Source of the DNA: Moraxella canis
Lineage (GTDB): Bacteria > Pseudomonadota > Gammaproteobacteria > Pseudomonadales > Moraxellaceae
Length of the DNA: 64,000 nt
Direction: 5' to 3'
Assembly: GCF_002014965.1 (NCBI RefSeq)
Contig: NZ_MUXT01000005.1
Span: forward strand, 174,543-238,542
The position numbers and the translations under genes were made by a program. Below, piece by piece: positions 17,662 through 26,011 of this stretch. Every line of letters begins with the position of its first letter. The first letter of the stretch is position 1. The notes below the pieces were generated by a model that saw nothing but the letters and a program-made list of their open reading frames with translations, searched no databases and was not told the origin of the DNA.

Positions 17662-18572
17662 TTTCTACTGGTCTTATTTAATATAAATGGCTTAAATTGG
17701 TAGATAAAAAGAACGACACAAACCATAATACCACCAAAAATAGTTAACAAATTTAAGTGTTTATGAAAAAAAATACTTTCTAAAACCATTGTCAATAATG
17801 GCAATAAAAAAAATAATGTACTGACCTTCTCAGCATTACTATGTCTTAGCATTCGCATTAATAATAAAAATGCCCCTACAGAAACTACTGCTCCCATCCA
17901 TAATAGTGCTGAAATAAAGTAAAAATTAAAGTTGAAGCTCAATCCTTTCATGACAGTGGTAGCTCCAAATATCATAAAAGCCACAATAGTTTGGAGTAAT
18001 AAAGTTAAAATTGGATTGCTTGTAATTTTGGACTGAATGATAGTTCCAAAAGTGATAGAGATTAAGGCACAAGCTGCCATCACTATTCCCAATAGATTAA
18101 TTTGTTCAATTTTATGATATCCTAAGGTAGCAATAGCCAATCCTATAAAACAACCACCGAGCAAAGCAATATCATAATAGTTGACATTATTTGAAGTTGC
18201 TAACTTCGTAATAATAGGTTGCATCCCTAGAATTAAAATAATCATCCCTAACGATAAATGAGTATTAATGGATAAAAAATAGAAAACTAGATACAGAACT
18301 TGGAGCAGTAGCCCTGAAGCAATGATACGAACAAAATCATTTTTTTTAAGTGTAGGTATTACAGCAAGATATTCTTTATTGGATAAAAATATCATGGTAA
18401 GCAGAGATAGTGCCAAAGCTGACCTTAAAAAAAGAAAACTCCAAACGTCTGCATACTGTAAACCTAGCTTAGAAAATAGAGCCCCTCCACTCCAAATTAT
18501 TAAAAACACAAAAGGTACAAATTTATTTACTAGACTTTCTACTCCTAGTTTATTTGAATTAGTTAAACTCAT
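17658..18572 (-). CDS. EamA/DMT-family transporter (probable metabolite exporter)
   Basis: A 304-aa membrane protein with ten predicted helices in two EamA repeats. Family hallmarks include FVFLIIWSGGALFSKLGLQYA at the N-terminus (split motif W-x-x-G, then K-x-G-L) and a second-half segment SITFGTIIQSKI. Members export amino acids and other metabolites. It overlaps the hydroxylase gene upstream (ATGA, 18569-18572) and the AraC gene downstream (17658-17661), so the three are almost certainly translated from one mRNA. Confidence 0.82.
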   Translation of the reverse strand: MSLTNSNKLGVESLVNKFVPFVFLIIWSGGALFSKLGLQYADVWSFLFLRSALALSLLTMIFLSNKEYLAVIPTLKKNDFVRIIASGLLLQVLYLVFYFLSINTHLSLGMIILILGMQPIITKLATSNNVNYYDIALLGGCFIGLAIATLGYHKIEQINLLGIVMAACALISITFGTIIQSKITSNPILTLLLQTIVAFMIFGATTVMKGLSFNFNFYFISALLWMGAVVSVGAFLLLMRMLRHSNAEKVSTLFFLLPLLTMVLESIFFHKHLNLLTIFGGIMVCVVLFIYQFKPFILNKTSRK

Positions 18573-19459
18573 AATTGGTACTCTAACTTAAAGTCAACTG
18601 GATAATCAGGGTGTGGATTAGTAGAATCGTAAGGAAAAGATATATGCTTCTGTAAGCAAGGTTTTCTTGTAAAAAAAATCAACATATCCCTAGTTGCTCG
18701 CTCTGTTGGATTAATTTGAAAAACAGGGCTTAAGCTATGTTTAAATTCGTTATCCTTTATCAAGAGACTATCTAAGAATTTTTTATGCTGCATTGAGTTT
18801 ACAAGATTTTCATTTTTTGTTTCTTCAAAACAAATGCCACTTTTTTCAAGATTGGAATGTATATTTGTGATAGCACTATTTTCAGTCATGTTATGATGCC
18901 CTAACATGATAGTCATTGTGTGGTCAACACCATCAGAATGTACGCCTTCTAAAGCAGGCTCACCTAATAAATCCTCCTGTGTTATAGTTCTTAAATGAAA
19001 CACCGTGGTAACCCAATTGACTGAACTATAATCAAGGTTTTTACGAGGTAGTATATCGATGTTAGAAATAATAGGGTTTTTTACTTTAAGCATTTCTTGA
19101 AAGGCTAAATTTCTTGTTAGTCGTTCTTCTAAGCCAACAAAATATCTGATTTTTCCTGAATCATGACGAATAAAGTCCTCATCTACTGAAAGCACAAATG
19201 GTTGAAATGCCGTTCTGTAGATTACTTTGCTTAAATTATTATGAAAAAATCTACCATTTCTGCTTTCTCTAAATTCTAAAGTTGGGTCTGAAGGAAGATT
19301 ATCACTCATTTCCTTCAAATGATTAATTTCTTCAATACTGATACCCATATCTTGTAGCAACTCAATCATCTGTTCACTTGAAATAAAGAGATAACCATCC
19401 TGCTGATATAGTTTTTTAAGCTTACAAATATTTTTCAGAAATCGCTCATTGTTCTTCAT
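18569..19459 (-). CDS. 2OG-Fe(II) dioxygenase, free-amino-acid-hydroxylase-like
   Basis: A 296-aa protein resembling the 2OG-Fe dioxygenase family (PF10014), which includes hydroxylases of free L-amino acids such as L-isoleucine 4-hydroxylase. The iron triad looks complete: His174 and Asp176 in EGVHSDGVDHT, and a distal His (about residue 241) in FKHSLSPV, followed by the 2OG-binding Arg in ERATRDMLIF. It has an extra N-terminal helical part. The start at 19459 is set by a GGAGT site 7 bases upstream. It heads an operon with an exporter and a regulator, which suggests production and export of a hydroxylated amino acid. The substrate is unknown. Confidence 0.7.
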   Translation of the reverse strand: MKNNERFLKNICKLKKLYQQDGYLFISSEQMIELLQDMGISIEEINHLKEMSDNLPSDPTLEFRESRNGRFFHNNLSKVIYRTAFQPFVLSVDEDFIRHDSGKIRYFVGLEERLTRNLAFQEMLKVKNPIISNIDILPRKNLDYSSVNWVTTVFHLRTITQEDLLGEPALEGVHSDGVDHTMTIMLGHHNMTENSAITNIHSNLEKSGICFEETKNENLVNSMQHKKFLDSLLIKDNEFKHSLSPVFQINPTERATRDMLIFFTRKPCLQKHISFPYDSTNPHPDYPVDFKLEYQL

Positions 19460-19694
19460 TTTATTACTCCTCAAAAAATTAAAGAGTAATCAATAAAACA
19501 AACGAACTGTAACTAGAAAATATTCAAAAATGTGCTAAAAAGATTTTTTATGCTGAAAAAACTGGATATGGTTTAAATTCATTATTTTCGTAAGTGAGAT
19601 GAATTTAATTGATAAGATTTAGCTTTATCTTTATATTGAAGAATACATGAGTGTTCATGTTAATAGAGAACGACTGTTTATGAGAGGTAAGAAT

Positions 19695-19726
19695 AAAAAA
19701 GCGCAGGTGATGCCTGCGCCTTTTTA
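19695..19726. terminator. Bidirectional terminator between rraA and the island
   Basis: GCGCAGG and CCTGCGC form a stem flanked by an A-run on the left and a T-run on the right. It ends rraA on the minus strand and would also stop plus-strand transcripts. The 240 bp between it and the hydroxylase gene hold only A+T-rich sequence, presumably the operon promoter. Confidence 0.85.
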
Positions 19727-19742
19727 AGCTGATGATATAAGG

Positions 19743-20246
19743 TTAGATTAATGGCTCGCCACTGACGATGATGCCATTATTATCAGCATAAATATAATCG
19801 CCTTCATGAATGACCACACCGCCAAAGCTGATCGCAAGCCCTGTCTCACCAACGCCTTTTCTGGTTGATTTTTGGGGAATGCTGGCAAGTGCTTGGACAC
19901 CCAGTGGCATCTTTGACATCTGATCGACATCGCGCACACAGCCATAAACGATCACACCCGCCCAGCCATACTTAACTGCCGATTCAGCAATCATATCACC
20001 AAGTAAAGCGCAGCGCATCGATGCACCGCCATCCACGACAAGCACACGCCCCTTGCCTTCGGTGGCAAGCAGCTCCTTGACCCTAGAGTTATCCTCAAAA
20101 CACTTCACCGTCACCACTTGACCGCCAAAGCTGTGATGACCGCCAAAATTACGAAAGCTTTTACCATCAATCGATGGGCTCACCACGCTGATGGCCTGAT
20201 CGCTATGATCGTCCAATAAATCACAGGTAACAAAATCGGTCGCCAT
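19743..20246 (-). CDS. rraA: RraA-family protein (putative HMG aldolase/oxaloacetate decarboxylase)
   Basis: A 167-aa protein. The conserved RraA core is visible: FGGQVVTVKCFEDNSRVKE, then VLVVDGGASMRCALLGDM and the metal/substrate loop VYGCVRDVDQM. Members of the family regulate RNase E in enterobacteria or catalyse retro-aldol cleavage of 4-hydroxy-4-methyl-2-oxoglutarate. The conserved Arg-Asp pair in GCVRD supports an enzyme fold, but sequence alone does not separate the two roles. The start is the ATG after AGGAGT; an in-frame GTG lies 6 bases upstream. Confidence 0.85.
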   Translation of the reverse strand: MATDFVTCDLLDDHSDQAISVVSPSIDGKSFRNFGGHHSFGGQVVTVKCFEDNSRVKELLATEGKGRVLVVDGGASMRCALLGDMIAESAVKYGWAGVIVYGCVRDVDQMSKMPLGVQALASIPQKSTRKGVGETGLAISFGGVVIHEGDYIYADNNGIIVSGEPLI

Positions 20247-20398
20247 AAACACTCCTTTGCTGAGTTGAGTTGATTAAACTTGATCAAAATTGTGATTGAT
20301 CACACTATAACTGTGCACAAATTGTTTGTCAAACCAACTTTGACTGGATGGCATAACCTAGCGCACTAAGATCTCTGCGCTTGGCAATGCCTTTAAAC

Positions 20399-21295
20399 TT
20401 ACACTTTCGAAAAATCCAGCTCAAAGCTTGATTCAAATGACATTGGCTCATGAGTGATCGGATCGGTGAATGACAGACGCTTGGCAAGCAGCTGCAAAGG
20501 GTGATCAAAGTCATCTTCCGCGCGATGCACCACACAAGGATAATAGCTGTCATGAGCGATAGGGATGCCCAAATGATTCAGATGCACTCTGAGCTGATGC
20601 AGCTTGCCTGTGGTGGGTCGCAGCTCATATTTTGCCCATTTGCCATCGTCACTGACAGCCAAGACATCCATATCGGTGTGCGTGTTTGGCGCACCTTTAC
20701 CCACCGCCATGGTATAAAAAGGCTCGCCGCGCTCAAGATGTAACTCGATCGCCAAAGGAAATCGGTGCGCCTGCGTCATGGGCGCAATGGCATGATACAC
20801 CTTAGTGATCTGCTGCGTGGCAAACAGCGACTGATACAGCCGGCGTGCGCCACTGGTCTTGGTAAATAGTATCAGCCCTGCCGTCTCTCGATCCAAACGA
20901 TGCACAGGCGACAGATCGCCATTGGCTGTTATGCGCTTTAAGCGAGTCAAGAGCGTCTGCTGGACATAGCGTCCTGCCGGCGCCACCGTCAAAAAATGCG
21001 GCTTATCCACCACCATCAGATCTTGATTTTCATAAATGATATGATGCTCAAAAGGCACCACCGTCTCATCAGGCAGATGCCGATAATAGCTGATGGTCTC
21101 GCCATGCCGATACGGACTATCTATCCTAAGGGCGATGCCTTGGGAGTCGGTGACCAAGCCATCTTCAAATCTGGCTTGCCAAACAGCCAAGCCAACATGC
21201 GGAAACTTTGAGTACACATACTCAAAAATGGTCGCAGGCTGAGCGGCACTCTTTGGCAGATATAGCTGGCTTGGTGAGACGCCATCACGCATCAT
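20399..21295 (-). CDS. RluA-family pseudouridine synthase
   Basis: A 298-aa protein with the catalytic motif HRLDRETAGL (active Asp within HRLDR, near residue 133) and downstream TKVYHAI and GKLHQLRVHL motifs. An N-terminal region resembling an S4-like extension begins MMRDGVSPSQLYLP. It isomerises uridine to pseudouridine in rRNA or tRNA; the target site cannot be read from sequence. Its start overlaps the dksA-like stop by one base, so the two are translationally coupled. Confidence 0.85.
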   Translation of the reverse strand: MMRDGVSPSQLYLPKSAAQPATIFEYVYSKFPHVGLAVWQARFEDGLVTDSQGIALRIDSPYRHGETISYYRHLPDETVVPFEHHIIYENQDLMVVDKPHFLTVAPAGRYVQQTLLTRLKRITANGDLSPVHRLDRETAGLILFTKTSGARRLYQSLFATQQITKVYHAIAPMTQAHRFPLAIELHLERGEPFYTMAVGKGAPNTHTDMDVLAVSDDGKWAKYELRPTTGKLHQLRVHLNHLGIPIAHDSYYPCVVHRAEDDFDHPLQLLAKRLSFTDPITHEPMSFESSFELDFSKV

Positions 21296-21621
21296 CAGCG
21301 CGCGTGTTCGATACAGTATGCCGTATAGGGTACCGCTTTTAGGCGATTTTCATTGATCAGCTCACCACATTCGATGCAGGTGCCATATTCGCCTTCTTCG
21401 ATGCGACGCAGTGCGGCATTGACATACACTAAACCTTGTTCAGCTTCGATCAACAGCGCCTTACGCATCTCATCACGACTGGCGGCGACGGCTTGGTCAT
21501 CCCAGTGCTGCTGCATCTGATCTTGGGGGTGAGCGATGTGATCACTGATTTTATCAATGCGCGCTTGGTATTCTGCTTTTAGGGTTAATAAGGCGTCTTT
21601 ATAAGTGTCGATATTTTGCAT
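21295..21621 (-). CDS. TraR/DksA-family zinc-finger protein
   Basis: A 108-aa protein with an N-terminal coiled-coil region and a C-terminal zinc finger. The finger begins GTCIECGELI and ends YTAYCIEHAR, so the fourth ligand appears to be His rather than Cys. The RRIEEGEYGTC segment is typical of DksA/TraR proteins, which bind RNA polymerase in its secondary channel. It is shorter than classical DksA (about 150 aa), so a DksA2-like or TraR-like protein is more likely. The start has an AGGAGG site at good distance. Confidence 0.82.
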   Translation of the reverse strand: MQNIDTYKDALLTLKAEYQARIDKISDHIAHPQDQMQQHWDDQAVAASRDEMRKALLIEAEQGLVYVNAALRRIEEGEYGTCIECGELINENRLKAVPYTAYCIEHAR

Positions 21622-21672
21622 AATGCCTCCTGTTTTTTAGAGTTTTGTTTATTTTCATTATTCATGAATTAT

Positions 21673-21939
21673 TCAAAAAAGGCAATACCGATTTATGCTC
21701 TTTATCGTTTTTATTTGAGTGGGTTCAGCATTGCGTGGTAGCGCGTGAATTAAGTCTCGCCAAAGCCAATGAGACCAATTTTTATCGCTGTGGTTTGTAC
21801 GATATTTCTTACATGGATTGATGACATTTGCCACTATTTTTGTATAGTCAGCTTTGACATAATACATCCAACAGCACAGGAAATGGGTACAGGTAAGTAC
21901 CACTGCGACGGATAGCATGGCTGTTACAAGGACGACCAT
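21673..21939 (-). CDS. Possible small membrane protein
   Basis: A weakly supported frame. From ATG 21939 it encodes about 88 aa with one strongly hydrophobic segment (MVVLVTAMLSVAVVLTC), then a polar Lys/Asn/His-rich tail. A longer start (TTG 21975) would lie inside the yigZ terminator, so I did not use it. No family was recognised. Confidence 0.3.
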   Translation of the reverse strand: MVVLVTAMLSVAVVLTCTHFLCCWMYYVKADYTKIVANVINPCKKYRTNHSDKNWSHWLWRDLIHALPRNAEPTQIKTIKSINRYCLF

Positions 21940-21962
21940 AGGGAAATATGCAATGATTGCAC

Positions 21963-21994
21963 TAAAAAACCACAAGTTTCGGCTTGTGGTTTTT
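21963..21994. terminator. Terminator after yigZ
   Basis: AAAAACCACAAG pairs with CTTGTGGTTTTT around a TTTCGG loop. The perfect stem with A- and T-runs can work in both directions; on the minus strand it ends yigZ. Confidence 0.9.
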
Positions 21995-22035
21995 GCTATG
22001 TGCGGCTTGATATTCTAAATTTTTAAGGCTAAAGT

Positions 22036-22695
22036 CTAATCTTCAACCGTCGCATAAACTCCCAAACTTTCCACAAAAGCCGCCAAAGCGCCACTTTCAA
22101 GCTCAGCGGTGATGCGGACATTGGCATCATAATCAACCTGCAAGATCTCGCCACCGGCTTTAGCGATCAGATAGCGAAGCTGTGCTTCGTGCGCAAATGT
22201 GGTCTGAAGCTTGATCGACGCTTTGGGTAAGAATGTTTCAAGCGTCATGGCATCTACTGCCATCTGTGCAGCAGTCGCATAAGCGCGCGTCAGCCCACCC
22301 GCCCCAAGCTTGATACCCCCAAAATAGCGCACCACGATGATGATGCAGTTGCCGATGCCTTTGTGCTGCAAGACAGCTAAAATCGGTCTGCCCGCCGTTC
22401 CATTGGGCTCGCCATCATCATCAAAGCCTGCACTGGTGGTGTTATGCGGATCGCCTAGGATGTAGCCATAGCAGTGGTGGCGTGCATCAGGATAGCGAGC
22501 GCGCAGCTCCTGCACATATGCCATCGCCGACTCGCGCGTGCTAATCGGATAAGCAAAAGCCAAAAATTCGCTTTTTTTGATTTCATACAGCGCTTCACAA
22601 GGGGCGCTTGGGGTTTGATAAGTCACTTGATATTTTCCATGATGAATGGGGTCATTTTCCCACATTTTGGCAATTTGCACAATTTTGTACATCAT
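22036..22695 (-). CDS. yigZ: IMPACT/YigZ-family protein
   Basis: A 219-aa protein with the UPF0029 (IMPACT) domain. The conserved features are KKSEFLAFAYPISTRESA, ARHHCYGYILG, DDDGEPNGTAGRPIL and VVRYFGGIKLGAGGL. A C-terminal DUF1949 ferredoxin-like domain follows. Eukaryotic IMPACT modulates translation control kinases. The bacterial role is poorly defined. The start is one of three adjacent candidates (TTG, ATG, ATG), and I took the first ATG. Confidence 0.85.
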   Translation of the reverse strand: MMYKIVQIAKMWENDPIHHGKYQVTYQTPSAPCEALYEIKKSEFLAFAYPISTRESAMAYVQELRARYPDARHHCYGYILGDPHNTTSAGFDDDGEPNGTAGRPILAVLQHKGIGNCIIIVVRYFGGIKLGAGGLTRAYATAAQMAVDAMTLETFLPKASIKLQTTFAHEAQLRYLIAKAGGEILQVDYDANVRITAELESGALAAFVESLGVYATVED

Positions 22696-22788
22696 CAAGC
22701 CATCTCACCCAACATCAAAACTACAAATCACCCAAGCAAACTGTGCTAAAATTGGGGTAATTTATAGGAATAATTTCTGAGACCGATT

Positions 22789-23493
22789 ATGCGTTTGGAT
22801 AAATTTTTGAGTAAAGCCACGGAGCTGTCGCGCAAAGACGCCAAAAAAGTGCTCCATGCCGGCGAGATTACCGTCAATGATGTCATCATCAAAGACTCAA
22901 GCCATCACATTGATTTGACAAATGATGAAGTGCTGTGGGCAGGCGAGCCGTTAAGCGTCGCTGATGGTAATCGCTATATTTTATTGTATAAGCCGGATGG
23001 CTTTGAGTGCACGCTTAAGCCCAAAGAGTATCCGATCGTCACTGATTTGATCGCGGTGCCTGAAGTGGCAGCGCTTCGTATCGCAGGGCGACTTGATGTG
23101 GACACCACAGGCGCACTGCTGCTGTCAGATGACGGGGCGTGGCTACACCGCGTTACCAGTCCCAAGCGCCATCAGCCCAAGCGCTATGAGCTGACCCTTG
23201 CCGATCCGATGGATGCAGATGCCCAAGCGCACGCCATCAAGCAAGTGGCAAACGGTATCTTATTAGAAGGCGAAACCGAAAAAACTCGTCCTGCTGAGCT
23301 GTCGTTCATTGATGAGACGCACGCGGTGCTCATTCTCACCGAAGGCAAATATCATCAAGTCAAGCGCATGATGGCATATTTTGGTAATAAAGTCATCGAA
23401 CTGCACCGCGCAAGTATTGGCGATATCTGCCTAGATGGGCTTGAGATGGGCGAATGCCGCTTCTTGACTGCTGATGAGATCGCTCAATTTTAA
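22789..23493 (+). CDS. rsuA: 16S rRNA pseudouridine synthase, RsuA family
   Basis: A 234-aa protein. An N-terminal S4 RNA-binding domain (MRLDKFLSKATELSRKDAKK) is followed by a catalytic domain with the motif GRLDVDTTGALLLSDDG (catalytic Asp in RLD). The late segment GKYHQVKRMMAYFGN is diagnostic of the RsuA/RluB/E/F group. In E. coli RsuA modifies U516 of 16S rRNA. Length matches RsuA. Confidence 0.87.
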   Translation: MRLDKFLSKATELSRKDAKKVLHAGEITVNDVIIKDSSHHIDLTNDEVLWAGEPLSVADGNRYILLYKPDGFECTLKPKEYPIVTDLIAVPEVAALRIAGRLDVDTTGALLLSDDGAWLHRVTSPKRHQPKRYELTLADPMDADAQAHAIKQVANGILLEGETEKTRPAELSFIDETHAVLILTEGKYHQVKRMMAYFGNKVIELHRASIGDICLDGLEMGECRFLTADEIAQF

Positions 23494-23510
23494 GAATTAC
23501 TATAAGATTT

Positions 23511-24500
23511 ATGAAACTGATTGTTTGTGTGTTGGCTTTGGTGTTCAGCTTACCCTTAAGCTTAAGCGCATCTGCCAACACGCTTGATACCCATGACGCC
23601 ATCAGATCAAAGCTTACCCATTTAGGACTGACAACGCCGATCACTGCCATCGAGCCAAGCCCTGCCTTAGGCTTTCATCAGATCACTTTGGCAGATGGTA
23701 ATCATCTGCTGATCAGCGATGGGCTAGACTATATCATTCAAGGCACGCCAAGTCCCAACCCAAGCCCCATCACGCCCATTGATCATCATATCCAAAAGCC
23801 CCTTGCCATGGGCACACCCATCAGCGACGCGCACCGCACCGCTTTATTAAACAACTTGAGCGCCATGAACGACATGCAGGACGCCGCCTTTTATCATACT
23901 GGCATCCAAGGGGTGCTTTGGGGCATCTCAGGCATGGGCGACACCACATTTTTGATCACTGGCGATGGGCGGTATCTGATGGATGGTGCGATGGCGAGCC
24001 TCAAAAACGGTCAGTTCATTGAGCACAGCCCCATGTTCGAAGCAGCGAAAAATCGCCATGTCTTTAGCACACTCAACGATACGCATCTGACCATCTACCC
24101 TGCCAAAACTGCACAAAAATCCGTGTTGTATATCGCCAGTGATATCAACTGCCCTTATTGTAAAGTGTTACACGAGCGCATCGATGAGCTGAATATCCGC
24201 GGCATCACGGTCAAAATCATCGGCTACCCCATCTATGATGAGTCTTTGAAGCCCATGCAGCAAATTTGGTGCGAGCAAAACAATGCCAAGCGTGCCGTCT
24301 TATTGTCCGCCGCCATGAAAGGCATGACTTTAAGCGCTCGCTCTGCTTGCCAAAGCAGCCAAAGCACCCTTTTTGCTACTCAAAAGCAAGCACTACCACT
24401 TGCCATCATGGGGACGCCTGCCGTTTTTGATGCTCAAGGCAGGCTGTTTATGGGTGATTTGACCAACCATGAAATTTACGAATTTTTATCGCTTGAGTAA
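23511..24500 (+). CDS. dsbC: Thiol:disulfide interchange protein DsbC-like
   Basis: A 329-aa periplasmic protein with a signal peptide (about residues 1-22), a long N-terminal region containing the dimerisation domain, and a C-terminal thioredoxin fold. The active site is CPYC at 214-217 in SVLYIASDINCPYCKV. The cis-Pro loop reads MGTPAVF. A second Cys pair follows (WCEQN and SACQSS), as in DsbC. It isomerises wrong disulfides in the periplasm. It is longer than E. coli DsbC (236 aa) because of extra sequence before the thioredoxin domain. Confidence 0.85.
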   Translation: MKLIVCVLALVFSLPLSLSASANTLDTHDAIRSKLTHLGLTTPITAIEPSPALGFHQITLADGNHLLISDGLDYIIQGTPSPNPSPITPIDHHIQKPLAMGTPISDAHRTALLNNLSAMNDMQDAAFYHTGIQGVLWGISGMGDTTFLITGDGRYLMDGAMASLKNGQFIEHSPMFEAAKNRHVFSTLNDTHLTIYPAKTAQKSVLYIASDINCPYCKVLHERIDELNIRGITVKIIGYPIYDESLKPMQQIWCEQNNAKRAVLLSAAMKGMTLSARSACQSSQSTLFATQKQALPLAIMGTPAVFDAQGRLFMGDLTNHEIYEFLSLE

Positions 24501-24547
24501 TTCATGCTCGGCAGCAGTTATATTAGCTTCGATGATCTAAGTATCAG

Positions 24548-24575
24548 TCAGGATGTTTCATGTGAAACATCCTGA
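24548..24575. promoter_or_regulatory. Perfect palindrome containing a parS-like sequence
   Basis: Two 13-bp arms separated by 2 bp. The centre reads TGTTTCATGTGAAACA (24554-24569), one base different from the common ParB site TGTTTCACGTGAAACA. It lies between dsbC and dnaJ. It may be a centromere-like parS site or, less likely given the 2-nt loop and weak T-run, a terminator for dsbC. Confidence 0.45.
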
Positions 24576-24710
24576 TGCCGTTTTGCGACTGTAGTGGTTG
24601 ATTTGATGGCAATTGATGGGATTTTGTGCTTTTTTTAATGTTACAGCTTGATAAATCAGCTTGGCAACTCCATATTTAGGCATATTTTTGTATTTTTTAT
24701 GGATGTTGAC

Positions 24711-25868
24711 ATGAGTAAAGATTTTTATAGCATTTTGGGTGTCGATCGCTCCGCCGACGAAAAAGAAATTAAAAAGGCGTTTCGTAAAATTGCGATGAAA
24801 TATCACCCTGACCGCAACCCCGACAATCCTGAAGCCGAAGAAAAGCTCAAGGAAGCCACCAAGGCATACGAAACGCTGAGCGATGCTGAAAAGCGCGCCA
24901 CCTATGATCGCATGGGACATGATGCCTATGAGCAAGGCATGGGCGCAGGCGGCTTTGGTGGCGGCGGTTTTAGCGGGGGTGATTTTAATGACATCTTTGG
25001 CGACATCTTTGGTCAGGCGTTTGGCGGTGGTGCAGGCTTTGGCGGTTTTGGGGGTGGTAGCTCACGCAGACAGGCTCGTCAAGGCGCCAATTTATTGTAC
25101 AACATCACCCTAACGCTCGAAGAAGCGGTCAAGGGCTGCAAAAAACAAATCACTTACCAAACCAGCGTCACTTGTGATACCTGCCATGGCAAAGGCGCGG
25201 TCAAGGACAGCGACATCGTGACTTGTAGCACCTGTCATGGTCAAGGTCAAGTGCGTATGCAGCAAGGATTCTTTGTGATGCAGCAGACCTGTCCGGACTG
25301 TCATGGTACAGGTAAACAGATCAAAAACCCTTGCCCTGACTGCCACGGCGAAGGCAAAAAAATGAAGCAGCAAACGCTTGAAGTGTCTATCCCTGCCGGC
25401 GTGGATGATGGCGACCGCGTACGCTTGGCTGGCAAAGGCGAGGCAGGCGACCAAGGGATGCCAAATGGCGATTTGTATGTCGAAGTGCGCGTAAAACCGC
25501 ACGAAACTTTCACCAGAAATGGTGCAGATCTACATATGGATGTGCCGATTTCGATGGTGTCAGCGGCGCTGGGTGATGAAATCGAAATCCCAACTTTGGA
25601 TGGTAAAGTGAAAATCAAAATCGCTGAGGGTACGCAGTCGGGCAAGCTATTGCGCGTACGCGGTAAAGGCGTTACTACCGTTCAAGGGCGGATGCAAGGC
25701 GATTTGATTTGCCGTATCGTCGTCCAAACCCCAGTGAATTTGACGGGCGAACAAAAAGACCTGCTGCGTCAGCTCCAAGGCACGCTCAGCACCGAAAACA
25801 GCAGCGAATCTAAGAAAAAAGGATTTTTTGATAAAATCAAAGATGATGTCAAAGACTTATTTGACTAA
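24711..25868 (+). CDS. dnaJ: Chaperone DnaJ
   Basis: A 385-aa Hsp40 with all type I domains. The J domain has HPD at residues 32-34, and a Gly/Phe-rich linker covers about 75-120. Four zinc-finger repeats follow ([32 protein letters not shown]) and then the C-terminal substrate-binding domains. It stimulates DnaK ATPase and delivers unfolded clients. I chose ATG 24711 ([10 protein letters not shown]) because the upstream extension is not part of the family. No dnaK is adjacent. Confidence 0.96.
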   Translation: MSKDFYSILGVDRSADEKEIKKAFRKIAMKYHPDRNPDNPEAEEKLKEATKAYETLSDAEKRATYDRMGHDAYEQGMGAGGFGGGGFSGGDFNDIFGDIFGQAFGGGAGFGGFGGGSSRRQARQGANLLYNITLTLEEAVKGCKKQITYQTSVTCDTCHGKGAVKDSDIVTCSTCHGQGQVRMQQGFFVMQQTCPDCHGTGKQIKNPCPDCHGEGKKMKQQTLEVSIPAGVDDGDRVRLAGKGEAGDQGMPNGDLYVEVRVKPHETFTRNGADLHMDVPISMVSAALGDEIEIPTLDGKVKIKIAEGTQSGKLLRVRGKGVTTVQGRMQGDLICRIVVQTPVNLTGEQKDLLRQLQGTLSTENSSESKKKGFFDKIKDDVKDLFD

Positions 25869-25884
25869 ATATTGGTAATTTAGG

Positions 25885-25912
25885 AAAGCTCCGATCATTC
25901 GGGGCTTTTTTG
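25885..25912 (+). terminator. Terminator after dnaJ
   Basis: AAGCTCCGA pairs with TCGGGGCTT (one G-U pair) and is followed by TTTTTT. Confidence 0.85.
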
Positions 25913-26011
25913 TGCTTTAGATTTGACAGCTTGATTGATAACATTTATGATGCAAAAAATCTTAAAACCAAACTTTTTTGTATAGTGGCTGTGACATTTG
26001 GAGCATTTTTT

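Noticed and set aside
24548..24575. Reading the dsbC-dnaJ palindrome as a certain terminator
   Set aside because: The centre has only 2 unpaired bases and only four T occur several bases later, so I kept it as a parS-like or regulatory site.
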